A model generated the notes under the pieces. The model saw only the letters and a list, made by a program, of their open reading frames with translations, was not told the DNA's origin and ran no database searches. Below, in pieces: positions 12,110 to 25,354 of a DNA stretch of 64,000 bases (its first letter is position 1; each line of letters begins with the position of its first letter). The position numbers and the translations under genes are program-made. The DNA comes from Siphonodentalium dalli (Eukaryota; Mollusca; Scaphopoda; Gadilida; Siphonodentaliidae): NCBI GenBank assembly GCA_032622095.1, contig CP136066.1, positions 198,822,816-198,886,815 of the forward strand, given 5' to 3'.

Positions 12110-12760
12110 CTAGAGAGCAAGGAGTTAAATCTGATAACATTCAAAAATTTCAATTTAAAAAATATATATAATTTGAAGAAAAAAAAAATTCTAAGGAAAA
12201 TGGTTAAATGTTCAAAATTGTATATCCTAAACATCTTTTGATCAATGGTCTGGGAAGAAGTTGTTTAAAGAATTACTATTGCGGGAAAGATTTATATCCC
12301 TGGCTCCGCCCATAATTGATCTGGTGACCCAATTTGAACAAATTTAATCCCAGTCACACAAGTAACCTCCATAGCAAATATAAGCTAAATCTAAATGTAT
12401 CTTGTGAAAAAATTGTTTTCAGAATTGCTATCGTGGGAAAGATTTATGTTCCAGGCCCTACCCATATTTCAGTTGGTGGCCCCACCTAGCTATTATCCCC
12501 ACCAAATATGACCCATTCGGTCTTGCGGTTCTGGACTACTATGGAAGGAAAGAATTATGACCTTCTAAGCTTAACACCTTCTTGACCGGGTGACCTCATT
12601 TGAACAAATTTGAATATGAGACACCTAGGAAACATCCACACCAGATATGACCCAATCGGTCTTATGGATCTGGAGAAGACGATATTTGTTAATGGATGGA
12701 CAGTATGACACCCTGACAGATGGACCGACAGAAGGACACACCAACAGACAAATTAAATCA
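12110..12760. repeat. Dispersed molluscan-style repeat, CCTGGCTCCGCCCAT type
   Basis: Internally repetitive, with GTGACCCAATTTGAACAAAT, ACATCCACACCAGATATGAC and TGGATCTGGAGAAGA blocks that recur at about 14,090-14,345. No open frame of note. Confidence 0.55.
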
Positions 12761-13097
12761 AATGTACACCCCCCCCCCATTTCTCTTTGCAAAATCAGGA
12801 TATAATGAGTTCACTGAAGTGGGGGATTAACAAAATAATGAGATTAAATCTCAATTAATGACATGTGTACAATTAACAATAGCTGGCCAAAGATGATATC
12901 ATTGGCTGCACCTTCTGGTGGGAGAGGTGTGTTGGGGAGGGGGCATGGGGGGTCTATGTTGGGGGTGCAGGAAAGGGAAAGTTTAATGAGTCTCAGTGAT
13001 TTCATTAAAAATTTCATAACTTTTAAGTTTCAAAACTCAGCAGATGTGACAGTGACTTAAATTGTTTTTTAATAAGTCTAAAAATAAATATATTTAA

Positions 13098-13490
13098 CCC
13101 TTTTACCCAACAAACCGGCCAAAACCGGCCAAATAAAGCTTCAACAGCCTAAAATATCTTCGGTCTGTCTCAATAGAACCATACAAATATGGATATCATT
13201 GGAACCGGCTCCTTGACCACATTGTGATAGTTACAGTTATGCCCTGTGCCAATGCATTCTCTTATATATGCGAGTCGACCATAGGTCGCCTCGCATATAT
13301 AAGAGAATGCATTGGCCTAAACAAAATCTTTTTTTAACACTTTTTACCATTTTTTCTTACATTCTTTAACAATTTTATAATTATTAATGTGTTAAGCCAA
13401 TGCATTCTCTTATATATGCGAGGCGACCTATGGTCGACTCGCATATATAAGAGAATGCATTGGCACATGGCCGTTCTGTTGGGTAAAGGG
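13098..13490. mobile_element. piggyBac-style MITE, CCCTTTACCCAACA family, copy 1
   Basis: TTAA on both sides (13,094-13,097 and 13,491-13,494). Ends are CCCTTTTACCCAACAAACC and inverted TTCTGTTGGGTAAAGGG. TTAA targets with CCC-initial ends are the hallmark of piggyBac elements. The interior carries two palindrome modules starting ATGCATTCTCTTATATATGC, separated by an AT-rich spacer. No transposase. Confidence 0.88.
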
Positions 13491-13586
13491 TTAATAGAGC
13501 AACGAGTTTAGTCTCAACTAAATATAAACAAAATAAAAAAAACTTTTTTATTATTAATTTTTTTTAATTATTTTTTATTTTGTTAA

Positions 13587-14055
13587 AGGTACTCAACCCG
13601 ATAAAACTCCTCTCAATTACTATTTCAATGGCTTCGGGAGTCAAACAAATTTGATTCGAGTCGAGGAAGTCACCCATCAAAGCTCAGATTTGTTAGATAT
13701 CGATTTTAGAAATCTATTATTTTTCATTATCGGGAATTCTTACTGGCCCAGTACGTAGTCAATTATTACCACTTGATTATAGAGTTATCCATCCTTGTCT
13801 GTTTGAATAGAATTTTGGCGTAAAATCTCGAGCATGTTACCAAATTGACGGCAGTTATAAGTACTCATCTCGAGAACATAAGAATTTTCAAAAATCAATA
13901 TCTAATAACTCTGAGCTTTGTTTGATGGGTTCCTCGACTCGAATCAAATATTTTTTACCCCCAAAGCCAAAGAAATAGTAATATAGGACCCTCTGATCGG
14001 ATTGTTGTTGTTGGAATCTGTTGAGATGGGGACCCTCTTTACGGGTTGAGTACCT
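13587..14055. mobile_element. TTAA-flanked AGGTACTCAA element, copy 5 (469 bp)
   Basis: TTAA at 13,583-13,586 and 14,056-14,059. It is the reverse-complement twin of the copy at 3,274-3,742 and has the same length. Confidence 0.85.
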
Positions 14056-14089
14056 TTAAAGTGAGCAAGGAGTTCAATCTAAACACTTT

Positions 14090-14345
14090 TTTAAAAAGAG
14101 TTATGGCCCTGGATTCACAACTAATTGACCTGATCACCTCATTTGAACAAGTCTGAATGTGAGTCACCAAGGGAACATCCACACCAAATATGAACTCATT
14201 CCGTCTCATGGTTCTGGAGAAGATGATTATTGACAGACCTGTGGATGGATGGATGGATGGACGGATGCTAGACGAGGAACGAGGAGTGATGACTATAGCT
14301 CCACCGGAGACTTCATCCCAGGTGAGCTAAACACGACAAGATGCG
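14090..14345. repeat. Dispersed repeat related to 12,110-12,760
   Basis: Shares ATTTGAACAAGTCTGAATGT, CATCCACACCAAATATGA and TTCTGGAGAAGATGAT with the other copy. Ends in a (GGAT)n run near 14,245. Confidence 0.55.
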
Positions 14346-14610
14346 AAAGAATAATCAGAAATAAATATCGTTGGAAGATAAAACTTCAAAGTTGCGATGA
14401 GTATAACGAATTATGAATATGTCGCCTGTATTCTGTATTATAAACTTTGTTGTGTTTCGCTATGCATGTGAAAATTGTCAACATGTCATTGGCCTCCAAT
14501 ATCGCAATTTAAATATTAACCAACCGCGAACCATTGTTTGTAATTGTTACCGGCTTTTTTATAGAGATAGGATTCCGCAGTTACGTCACTAACCAATGAA
14601 ATTGCGCCCA

Positions 14611-14769
14611 GTCCAAGCCTTGAAATAGGGTGTCTGTCATTTGCAGAATGAGGTCCACAGAGGGTGAATTTAGTGATGCTACCCCGCATAGCGGGCTAGC
14701 ATCTCTAAATTCACTCTCTGGGGACCTCATTCTGCAAACGACAGACACACTATTTCAAGGCTTGGCCCA
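14611..14769. mobile_element. Palindromic GAATGAGGTCC family, full copy
   Basis: The arms CAAGCCTTGAAATAGGGTGT and GAATGAGGTCCACAGAGGGT are mirrored around an apex CCCCGCATAGCGGGC. This is the best-preserved copy of the family in the window and shows the outer arms on both sides. Confidence 0.78.
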
Positions 14770-16252
14770 GTCTGAGTAATAACCAAATGGTAATGGATGG
14801 AATTACATCAATACATAAAAGAAATATATATATGAGAGATCAAGAGACGCAAATCGGATATGATCACTGTCGCTTGTCAAAGAGACTGCGTTATAATAAC
14901 GCAGTCTAACTTAATGTATATAGGGTACTGCGTTATGCAGTAGATCCCTAGATTTGCGTAGGCCCTCAGTTCGCGTAGGTCCCTGTCGTAATGCAAGAGT
15001 GCATGCTTTATAGACTAAGTAATGCCTATAATATTATCAATAAGTGAACATTATATATGATATTTCGTTGATTTTTTAAAAATAAAATATAGTTACAGTT
15101 ATGCCCTGTGCCAATGCATTCTCTTATATATGCGAGTCGACCATAGGTCGCCTCGCATATATAAGAGAATGCATTGGCCTAAAAAAAATCTGTTTTTAAC
15201 ACTTTTTACCATTTTTTCTTACATTCTTTAACAATTTTATAATTTTTAATGTGGTCGACTCGCATATATAAGAGAATGCATTGGCACAGGGCCCTTCTGT
15301 TGGGTAAAGGGTTAAAGCATCCGATAATAATTATACAGGCGATATCTGTCATTGGTAAAGCTATGTATATATGTGCTGTGGTGTCATAATGCAAGGGTCG
15401 CATGAGAAGTTAGTTACATGTATATTGACACAGAGCTATTTGGTAATAGCTAGGAGACATAGGCGTTTTCTCCAGACCAAGTATTGGGTCGCTATTCCGA
15501 GTCAGGTTTGCCCAGAACTGTGACTTTTCCTGCAAGATGCATAACCAGCAATACATTGTACACACAGCACACATATCTGTACAAGAAAACCATAGTCAGA
15601 AATGATAACGCCACCAAGATCATACTATTAGCCATAAATATAAATTATAATATAAAATATATTGGTTACATGAATGCACCGCCTCAGAATTCCGTTAAAA
15701 CAACTAATCCTTCAAATTATTAAAAAAAACTACGGCTTATTACTGCAGGTTTTTCATTCACCAAACCAGAAAGCTTCTAAATGCGGATAAAAAATTGGGT
15801 TCCCGCCATAAAATCTTCAAGTGTGCATGGCCCAGCCATTGTTCATACCTAAACATCGAATGCAATTAACGCGGTCATAATAGTTACATACTGCAACTAT
15901 AAGACATCCATCGAATACACACCCCACGAAAAACCGAAATGTGTTGTCCTGCAAGATATCCCATCGCTATAGCTCAATGTGACACGGCCAGATTACCGTA
16001 GCCTTTCTACAATATCCTAAAACAATAAAGCTTCTCAAATCATCGGCATAGTCAATAGAACTTTCACGAACTTGGACATTCCAACTACAGCTTTTACTGG
16101 ACTCGGGGTCGCAGTACAACTTTAACGCGTCCCAAAATAACCGAAAAAAACAATTATCTATTTATAAAATCCCCATAGGTCCACAGATTTCTAAAATTTG
16201 CCCAACAGTATACACCGGTGGCGTTAATAATTGATCATGGCTAATATCAATA
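14770..16252. other. Intron / 3' flank of exon B
   Basis: Holds one MITE fragment (15,091-15,311) and no recognisable gene. Exon B's poly(A) site should lie in the right part but no clear AATAAA is visible on the minus strand. Confidence 0.45.
15091..15311. mobile_element. CCCTTTACCCAACA-family MITE, copy 2 (left-truncated, internal deletion)
   Basis: It starts inside the family (ATAGTTACAGTTATGCCCTG), keeps the first palindrome module and spacer, lacks half of the second module, and ends with TCTGTTGGGTAAAGG before TTAA at 15,312-15,315. Confidence 0.8.
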
Positions 16253-16534
16253 TCAAACAGACTCAGATGAATGTTTCACACGAATATGACGCAGCAAATT
16301 GTGGCTAGCAAAATAAGCAAGGCCACAAATATTGCACACATATCTTTTCTGGCCTCTGTGTTTTGACTGATGGTTTTCGAAGTCATAACGGCGGGGAAAT
16401 GTTCGTGGGCAATGCTTGCACCGATATTTGTGAACTTCGTGGTAACGAGCTAAGTGGGCCAAAAACGAGTCTTTGCTCTGATAAGACCTGGCACACAGTT
16501 GGCATTGGTACTCCCCGGAGACAACTAGAGGTAC
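16253..16534 (-). CDS. Alternative terminal exon B: three C2H2 zinc fingers
   Basis: The acceptor TTTTTCCTTGCAG|GTACCTC at 16,534 is phase 0. The exon encodes 93 residues plus TGA. The fingers are CQLC-x12-H-x4-H, CKHC-x12-H-x3-H and CNIC-x12-H-x4-H. The link between fingers 2 and 3 is RGQKRYV, a degenerate form of the TGEKP-type linker. The tail after the last histidine is only five residues (SSESV). Joined to exons 1-3 this gives about 532 residues. No ATG opens the frame, so the exon is only usable after splicing; the first open-frame residues upstream of 16,534 belong to the intron. No clear AATAAA is seen close downstream. Function (DNA binding by an alternative isoform) is inferred from the fingers and from sharing the phase of exons A and C. 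Confidence 0.84.
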   Translation of the reverse strand, partial: VPLVVSGEYQCQLCARSYQSKDSFLAHLARYHEVHKYRCKHCPRTFPRRYDFENHQSKHRGQKRYVCNICGLAYFASHNLLRHIRVKHSSESV

Positions 16535-16739
16535 CTGCAAGGAAAAAGGACAACTGTGCTATTGGACCGGAGATATTTCAGAGTGAACACATCGACAGTA
16601 CTCCAATATTATAGACTGGCTCCCGTTACCCAATATTCCCTTGTTAGACTGGCTCCCGCCGCCCAGTACTACAATGCTACTATTATTTCACAATAATACC
16701 CAGTGCTTAAAGATGCATAATAAGAATTAATGCTCCTAA

Positions 16740-17063
16740 ATCACATCTTTGGCTTCGGGGGGGGGGAGGGGGAAATTTGGACTCATTCGAGGAACCCACC
16801 CATCAAAGCTCAGAGTTATCAGATATTGATTTTTGAAATCTGTTATTTTTCATCCCATTGAATATTTGGCGACCTGGCAAATATTTGACGAATGCCGACC
16901 GAGATACTCTCGATACCAAATTGCGTTGAACAAAATGTTGATATATAACACTTTTTGGGCAATTTTATACTATAGTTGAGTAGTTGACAGAGGTTAGCAT
17001 TATCTTTTGGCAATTAATCGTTTCTGATATAACTGAAGCGGCATTTCGAGAAATGTTGTTGTT
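16740..17063. mobile_element. AGGTACTCAA element, copy 6 (truncated both ends)
   Basis: The family body is recognisable (CTTTGGCTTCGGGG, GAGGAACCCACC, GGTTAGCATTATCTTTTGG) but both terminal repeats are lost. At about 17,064 it runs straight into a CCCTTT-family element, forming a chimeric junction. Confidence 0.65.
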
Positions 17064-17323
17064 GGAGCTTCCTGAAATTTTGCAAAAACCCTACGCCAAT
17101 GCATTCTCATATATACATGTATGACAGTCTTCCATACAGTGAGCCTCGCATATATACAAGAGAATGTACATGTATTGGCCTAACAAAGTTTACCTTGACC
17201 GTGTAAGCCAGTGCATTCTCTTATATAAATGCGAGGCTCCCTGCATGAGGACTCGCATGTATAAGAGAATGCACTGGCACATGGTATCTAATGCTGACCA
17301 GCGCAGCTCCCGCCATGAAATGG
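17064..17323. mobile_element. CCCTTTCATGACTGGAGC-family MITE, copy 3 (left-truncated)
   Basis: It begins at GGAGCTTCCTGAAATTTTGC without the terminal CCCTTT, contains both palindrome modules, and ends CAGCTCCCGCCATGAAATGG before TTAA. Confidence 0.78.
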
Positions 17324-17420
17324 TTAAATGGTCAGTTAAGGTTAATTTGCATAGTTATATCCGTATATTTGATTTGCGGGTGGTAAGCATACCCCGAAAT
17401 AGCCATAAATGACCAACCTA

Positions 17421-17615
17421 CAGGTATGCCCTAAGTAATCGACTACAAATAAATACAGCAGAATTATGGGTAACTTTTCAGGATTTAGATGGAAATATGG
17501 CTTGTTGCCATTCATCAGAAAGCTCTCCCCGAGAGCTTTCCAATGAATGGCAACAAGCCATATTTCCGACTAAATCCTGAAAAGTTACTTAGTCGATTAC
17601 TTAGGGCATTACTGT
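17421..17615. mobile_element. Fold-back MITE (CAGTAATGCCC), copy 2
   Basis: Same hairpin, TA-flanked, starting CAGGTATGCCCTAAGTAATC. The right arm has lost about 20 bp between GAAAAGTTAC and TTAGTCGATTAC. Confidence 0.85.
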
Positions 17616-18949
17616 ATTCCCGATTTAAGAGATTATTTGCTTGACAGGACAGTTCTTGTCGGTGAACGTTCGCGCTGAACAGTCACTCCCATATAATGGC
17701 CACAGTGGAGTAGCTGAACTCAAAATCATTCACTTTTGGATTAAAGCATGAAACTTTCAGGGTTGGATGGGTATGTGGTCCACATCAACCAGTAAGCTGG
17801 TTCCAGGATTTTGGTGACCCCTTGACCTTCAAATTGACCTTGACATTTCGAAAATTAGAGATTTAGTGATGTCTATTTTGTATCAAATATAATGGCTACA
17901 TTAAAGGATATAAACACTGTAGAATTTTGAAGCGATACCATGGATGTCCGCCATTGTATCTACATTCAATATGTCTACGATAATCCAAAATGACCGCCAT
18001 AATGGATGCTAAAAGTACAAAATTTGAAGTTTTTTTTACTAATATCATTTAAGATCACTGAGTTTCTGCTTTTTGGAACTGGTTGAGAATTGTGACTTTA
18101 TTTTGTATTGGTCATGTTAACAAACCATTGCAGCAAGTAAATATGCCATTCATGGGCTCCCCGCCTCCTCCTCTGATCCCTTAAAAAATCAATTTTACAG
18201 AACACGGAAAAAAAATTAACCAAAAATCACCATTGGGATTCCAGTCTTATTTCGTCAAGAAATGGGAAGAACTGTGTAATCTAAGTGACAAATGCCATTT
18301 CTTATGAGTATTCCAACTCAATGGTACCCAAATTGTCACTTTGGCTCAAAATGACTGCCAAAATATGGAAAATTGTAAATATTGCCCCAGCGTGTCATGC
18401 AACTGCATACAAGTTGTGGTTGATGAAAAAAGTACTATTCTATCTTATAGATATTGAATACAACCATTTCTGATGCACCTTGGTTAATTGTTACTATTTT
18501 AAACACTGACATTACCAGAATTATTGGATTTTTTCTTTCGCAAACTTTACATCAAAATAGGCAAAAAATTGTGACTCACTTTGAATTAACCATGTTACTT
18601 AATCAACTGGCAACTAAATGTTCTATTCTGGTTTTCCCTGAACCTTATATAAGGCATCACGAATTCATTTTAAAGGATACAGTTTGGAAATTTGACAAAA
18701 ACCTCTTTTGGGATTCTGACCATATTTTTGTATGGAAATGGACCGAACTTTGAAACTGAACTGAAAGGGGCCATATTACTTGGCTACTAAGGCCAATAAT
18801 CAAAACTTTGGCTCATTGGCATCGAAATGATTGATGTCAGGAAAACTGTTTCCCTCATTGTGCATATAAACCACCATCAAGATGTAGAACTCTCTGACAT
18901 TACCTCTCTATCGATTAACATATCCCAGAGTTATTGTTGAAAGCGATAC
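17616..18949. other. Intron with WGCCAT-type repetitive sequence
   Basis: Scattered AAAATGACCGCCATAATGG-like motifs suggest old copies of the AAGATGGC repeat group. A 99-codon plus frame at 18,454-18,753 has no recognisable domain. Confidence 0.4.
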
Positions 18950-19693
18950 CCACCCAAATGTACACCTGTACAACACACCCATGATGATACACTCGCACCA
19001 TATATACCTAAACACCACATAAATGACCATGTAGCCACTCGCTTTTTACACATACACCTCTATGGGAGGCCAAATTCACATTTAATAGCTAATTACGCTT
19101 AAGCATAACACCATTATGCTTAAGCGTAATAGGTTCATAGTCTTTCTTCCTTACATATAATGGTATCATGTAAGATAAATATATGTCAAAAGTTACTAGC
19201 ATTCAGTAATTGGCTGTATCCATTTCAGCTCCATTTCACATTTAAAAGCCAATCATTCGCCGTATACTCGTACATCCAATCCATGATCATACAGTGACTC
19301 CCTGTATACATATATACCCCCTAATCACAATACACCAACAGCAAATGTACATACATCACCTACTAGTATGATCACAATGTCACTTCATATATACCAACAC
19401 ACTCCCCAATGACCATCCATCTATATAAGTATGCATATACACTTCAACAATCATTACCATACAGCCGTTCCATGTACACCTATAATTATTATACCCATAA
19501 GCATACAACCTGTAACAACCACTCCTTATTTATCCATACACCTCACCCATAATCATACAACCAACACAGGTATACATATACACCCATCCATGACAATACA
19601 GCCACCCAATGTACACCTGTACATTCCACACATGTACATTCCATAGCTTAACTCTTGTTATACCCATACACCACTTCAATGGCAATTCAGCCA
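18950..19693. repeat. Diverged minisatellite-like sequence
   Basis: Loose repetition of motifs such as TGTACACCT, ACCCAT, ATACAACC and CCATGT, resembling the regular array that follows. It contains a small perfect palindrome (TTACGCTTAAGCATAA with its inverse, about 19,093-19,130). No gene seen. Confidence 0.5.
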
Positions 19694-20649
19694 CTCCATG
19701 TACCATATACCTATTCACCTCATGTATTAGCACTCCATGTATACCTATTCACCTCATGTATTAGCACTCCATGTATACCTATTCACCTCATGTAGTAGCA
19801 CTCCATGTATACCTATTCACCTCATGTATTAGCACTCCATGTATACCTATTCACCTCATGTATTAGGACTCCATGTATACCTATTCACCTCATGTATTAG
19901 GACTCCATGTATACCTATTCACCTCATGTAGTAGCACTCCATGTATACCTATTCACCTCATGTATTAGCACTCCATGTATACCTATTCACCTCATGTATT
20001 AGCACTCCATGTATACCTATTCACCTCATGTATTAGCACTCCATGTATACCTATTCACCTCATGTATTAGCACTCCATGTATACCTATTCACCTCATGTA
20101 TTAGCACTCCGTGTATACCTATTCACCTCATGTATTAGCACTCCATGTATACCTATTCACCTCATGTATTAGCACTCCATGTATACCTATTCACCTCATG
20201 TATTAGCACTCCGTGTATACCTATTCACCTCATGTATTAACACTCCATGTATACCTATTCACCTCATGTATTAGCACTCCATGTATACCTATTCACCTCA
20301 TGTATTAGCACTCTGTGTATACCTATTCACCTCATGTATTAGCACTCCGTGTATACCTATTCACCTCATGTATTAGCACTCCGTGTATACCTATTCACCT
20401 CATGTATTAGCACTCCGTGTATACCTATTCACCTCATGTATTAGCACTCCATGTATACCTATTCACCTCATGTATTAACACTCCATGTATACCTATTCAC
20501 CTCATGTATTAGCACTCCATGTATACCTATTCACCTCATGTATTAGCACTCCGTGTATACCTATTCACCTCATGTATTAGCACTCCATGTATACCTATTC
20601 ACCTCATGTATTAGCACTCAATGTATACCTATTCACCTCATGTATTAGG
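19694..20649. repeat. 34-bp minisatellite, about 27 copies
   Basis: Near-identical 34-bp units containing CTATTCACCTCATGTATTAG and CACTCCATGTATAC. Variation is limited to a few sites (CCGTG for CCATG, TTAAC for TTAGC, GTAGTAG). It grows out of a longer, diverged CCATGTACACC-type region from about 18,950. Confidence 0.95.
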
Positions 20650-22236
20650 CCAAAACAAAAAACTTCTCTGTTCCGATAACAATGTGATAATTTTCCAGAC
20701 AGGCAGGCAGGGATTGTTTTTTTTTTACAAAAACCTTTCAGCCGTAAGTGATATAATAGTGTAGTTACAGCCCCATGGAATGTGGTAGATCAATGTGCAT
20801 TGAAAATTAGCCAATCATTAGGTAAAAACATGCTGTCCCTTGAATTCATTCACTCTGCAGTATGATCTCTACCAATAACTGACTTATTTTTGCTTTCGGG
20901 ATTGGGGGAAAAAACAGTAAATATTCACATTGACACTGTAACAGGTAACTTTTGACAAGCCTTCTGGAGAAAATTGAAAAAAAATTGAGGCAGGCAAGAA
21001 AATCTCAGCCAGGCAGGGTATCGGAAACAAAGAGTTTTTTTTTTGGCCTAAGCACTCCTTGTATATCTGCATCTCACCATGAACACCATACCCATGACAA
21101 TATAGACACTACTTGTATAAACATTCACACCATTCGTGATTATACTTCATGTATACCTATTCACATCACCTGTGACCACAAAGTCACTCCCTGACTGCCA
21201 TTTTTATGAACACCATGTATTAAGTTGATCAATGTGGATCAATTTTAACACTAATTTGTGAGAGTAGCCACATAAATTGGTCCCGCTCAGCTCTGTTTCG
21301 AAATTCTGCATGCCCGTTTCCATTCAGAAACATGGCCAGAATCTCAAAAGAAGTTTTTTAGAAAAATTCCATATGGCATTCTTTAAAATGAATTTGTCAT
21401 GCCTCATAATTAAGGTACTGGGACAACCAGAATAGAACATATAGTTTTCACTTGATTAAGTAACATGTTTAATAACAAGACAGTCAATGACTGTGGAGTC
21501 GTTCACCTGACTGTAAACTTTGTGAAATTACAATCTTGAGACATAATAATATTTTGTGTACAGAAATAGATCAAATACCATGGGTAGAAATGGATTTGAG
21601 GGGGGTAGCCGGTATTATTTTAAAGAGGAACTCTTCAGTGATACCATTGCTCAGATAAATCAACTAAAGTTTGTAGTTCTCCGAGCGATGGTAAATCAGA
21701 CAAATTCCTATTGTCCTCCTTGTCTCTTGTATACTGTGCCATGACGTATAACATACATGTATATAGGAACACATAAGGGCAGTGGTGGTGAGGGGGTGGG
21801 GGATGGGGCAGCAGAGTGTGTGACAAGCACCTGTGGTATTATCTTATGCCATTCGTCCCAAGTTGATGTCCCCACATACAATAAAGTAATTTAAGGCATG
21901 TTCACACTTCTTTAATTTCACCTTGCATCAAGCGTATAGTAATCAACTAACAACTAAAAATTGACTATTTACAATAAAATACAGGATATCATTGTAACTG
22001 AAATCAAACAAGTGCACCTCACAGAGTATCCCCCGTGTGTTTGCATTGAGGTTTATTCATTTTCTGATGTGGCTTAACCATTTGAAACCGCGTGTCTGGA
22101 ATACCGTCCTGTCGTAATAACGCCATAACCCGAGTGGCGGAAAACCAGCTGTGGTGACACAATAAGCACAAAATCTATATAAAATGTATCCAAATTGGCC
22201 AAAATAACAAGAGTGAGTTTCAATATATACAACATA
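20650..22236. other. Intron between exons A and B, nothing recognised
   Basis: Two dispersed fragments (GACAGTCAATGACTGTGGAG near 21,480, related to about 11,985) and short frames only. Confidence 0.4.
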
Positions 22237-22421
22237 CAGCAATGCCCTAAATAATCGACTCCTTAACCACAGCAGAATTATGGGTAATTTTTCAGGATTT
22301 AGTCGGAAATATGACTTGTGCCATTCATCGGAAAGCTCTCAAGCCATATTTCCGACTAAATCCTGAAAAATTACCCATAATTCTACTGTGGTTAAGGAGT
22401 TGATTATTTAGGGCATTACTG
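22237..22421. mobile_element. Fold-back MITE (CAGTAATGCCC), copy 3
   Basis: TA-flanked hairpin with an apical deletion: the right arm resumes at AAGCCATATTTCCGACTAAA directly after GGAAAGCTCTC. Confidence 0.85.
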
Positions 22422-22815
22422 TATGTTCTTACTAAATACATGATACTTTTTTTTATTATTTGTATTTACATTCTTCTAATGTTGCACCTCTATTTCGGTC
22501 AATTTGGCAGCCATCTTGGATTTTCAGGTGGCCATCATGGTTTTCCATACGACATGACCAATATAACAGGAACACAAGCCATTACTGTCCTACATAATCA
22601 TTACATAATCTATACATAATAAATTTGTTTTCGATTTACATTATTCTTTCAATATAGCACCACTTTGTGAAATCAAAGCACAATTTTACATTTGTTTCGT
22701 CAATTTGGAAGCTATCTTTGGATTCCCAAGCGGCCATCTTGGATTTTCATGAAACCTGATAAACAATTATGAGCAGAATCTCATAATATCGCAGAAAATT
22801 GGATCCTCAAGTAAA

Positions 22816-22967
22816 TAAAGTAATGCTCTAAATAATCGACTCCTTAACCACAGCAGAATTATGGGTAACTTTTCAGGATTTAGTCTGAAATATGGCTTGT
22901 TGCCATTCATCGGAAAGCTCTCACTGAGAGCTGTCCAATAAATGGCTACAAGCCATATTTCAGACTA
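22816..22967. mobile_element. Fold-back MITE (CAGTAATGCCC), copy 4 (right-truncated)
   Basis: The left arm and apex are present. The right arm stops after CATATTTCAGACTAAAT, where a short tandem repeat (ATATAAACTA, about three copies to 23,000) begins. Confidence 0.75.
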
Positions 22968-23035
22968 AATATAAACTAATATAAACTAATATAAACTAAT
23001 ATATATTGAATGAAATTACCTGGATGAAGGGCATA

Positions 23036-23415
23036 TATCATCCCATTATTAAAGACATATTATGTATTTGTTCGGGTGTGTGAAACTGATCAGTTAGTAT
23101 CCAGACGCTATGCCAACTGGAGGAATGTACCATTCTACTAACATTGTCGAATATCGACCGTACCACTCCATAGAAAACATATTTTGAACTACGCCCAATT
23201 GTAAATATTTACTACTCGATTCGGGACGCATCTATCGGTGATAAACGAAAGAAAACGATTTCGCCATCGAGAGTCACTGCATTTAATTAATATATAAGAA
23301 TGACGGTGCGTATTGTCAATTTGGATATAATATTTGTAGGAATTACTACTTTGAACAAGATTATTCTCCATTTATATTTGATCACCCTACCGGAGTGTTT
23401 CGCGTCACTTTAATA
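23036..23415. repeat. Dispersed 370-bp repeat, copy 1
   Basis: Colinear with 53,995-54,366 over about 370 bp (shared AAAGACATATTATG, CACTCCATAGAAAACAT, TATAAGAATGACGGTG, TTTGATCACCCTAC). Noncoding in both copies. Confidence 0.8.
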
Positions 23416-23579
23416 TACAACGAGAGGCCGATCACGATCGGCAGATGTTAACCCATCCCTTGGCGATAGTAATTTACTATGATCGGAATCATAAATGAGA
23501 GTTTTGACGTTGAATTATAGAGTATACTGTTATGTACTATTATAGACAAATGTACATAACACAAATTATTAGAATTTAT

Positions 23580-23656
23580 GGGTCACTCGCATGTATATAG
23601 GAGAATGCACAGGTACAGGATCTGTAATGCTGCACCACCACAGCCTTGGGTTAAAT
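23580..23656. mobile_element. CCCTTTCATGACTGGAGC-family MITE, fragment
   Basis: Only the tail of the family is seen (CTCGCATGTATATAGGAGAA, then TAATGCTGCACCA and a degraded end before TTAA). Confidence 0.5.
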
Positions 23657-24766
23657 GTGAAAAAGGTGACCTGGACATGGAATACTTGGGTTAAGAGAGT
23701 CAAATTTAAGTTTACAAGGATAGTGTATCAAATTCTACCGATAAAGACACCTCACTGCTGACCCATTAATATCAATTATATAGCAGAGCTGTCAACAAAT
23801 CACAGACATTGTTTATATTGATGCTGGCATCTCTGTTAAACCAATAACATTTATAATGACCTCAGGCCATCTGTCGAGTGATATACTCAGTGATATACAT
23901 AGCTTTCTTTATTTGCACATTGGCATAAGAGATATCAGAAAATAAAATAGCCTTAGTCCAAACGCATGGGATGGAATTGGTGAATTGGGTTTAAAGTCGC
24001 TCCAAACAAATTTCAAAAGATTTCTCCACTAATTGTGGGCTTCAGGGTGTATATATACCGATGGATTCAAATGAAATTCACGATGGCTGCTGGCGGCCAT
24101 GTTTCTTTAATGAATTTTTTTAAATTCATAACGATCTGTTATAAAAATAGCCCGTAAAAATGTCTCAATTGATTCTATGAGCACAATTATACCAGAAAAT
24201 TCTAAATAAAATCAATGTTAATTGATATATGCGTTTCTGGACAGTGGTCTTTGATTCCTATGTATTATTTTATACCCAGGAAACTATATAAAACTTGTTA
24301 TAGGAACAGATAGACCAGATTTTACAGCATAACTTTTCGAGCACAAAACACAAACACTAGAGCTGCCATAATTTATAGGAGGTTCTGGTTTTTCAAATCT
24401 GACCTGTCAACAATCTCAGGAATCAAAATGACGATTAAGAAAAGGGTCATGCAATGCCACTTTAGCTCAACTTGGGAAGGAGTTAATTTTTTGTTTGTTG
24501 AACTTCCATGATTGTATGTTCTCAACATTTCCTTTCAAAAATAGGACTCCTTATGTACTTGCATTATCAGTTGTCTGCTTATTTTTCTTGAAAACCCCTC
24601 CAAATGAATAATAAACCAGTCCAATGTATATTTTATAACTGAATGAGAGAATCCATTTTGTATTAAAAGAGTTAATGTGAATTTAAAAAATGTTTTTGAG
24701 ATTAAACAATTTTACATGTATTTGATATTCCCCAAAATGTCATAAAATCAGGTACCGGTAGAGCTA

Positions 24767-24892
24767 CAATGCCTAAATAATCTCGGTGAGAGCTTTCCGA
24801 TGAATGGCAACAAGCCATATTCCCGACTAAATCCTGAAAAATTTCCCGTAATTCTGCTGTGGTTAAAGGGTCATATACTTCGGGCATTACTG
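24767..24892. mobile_element. Fold-back MITE (CAGTAATGCCC), copy 5 (left arm mostly deleted)
   Basis: TA-flanked. Only about 17 bp of the left arm remain before the apex CTCGGTGAGAG and a complete right arm, so the hairpin is lost. Confidence 0.75.
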
Positions 24893-25354
24893 TATTCTCT
24901 ATTTAATCGACCCCTTTGACGAGGTTGTAGGGCGATACTTGTAATGACAGTGGTTGTACCGCCATTCAACCACGGTCAAGTGGTTGACATGCGGCATCCA
25001 TATGTAATCTTACTGCAGTACTAGTACCATATATAATAATTTTTTAACCACCACAATATTTTGCGACCCCCATACTCCGCAGAAAATTTTCACATTCTGA
25101 CCAGCCAAGTTTTCATGAGCGCCATGCACCACGTTATCTATACACAAAACAATATTTCAACTAGAGGTGTGACTGTCCCAATGGGACTGTAAAGGAAACC
25201 CCCCCGTGTTTTTAAAATACTAAGATGTTTCACATATCAGTAAACATTTAGTTAAAATAATAAAACAACAGTTCCCATTGCAGGTGCACAAACCTAACCC
25301 TAAACCTATTGACCGAAAAATTTAGGAATAAAATTTCTAACCCTAATCTTAATA

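Noticed and set aside
18454-18753. 99-codon plus frame
   Set aside because: No domain, no splice context and AT-rich codons; probably chance.
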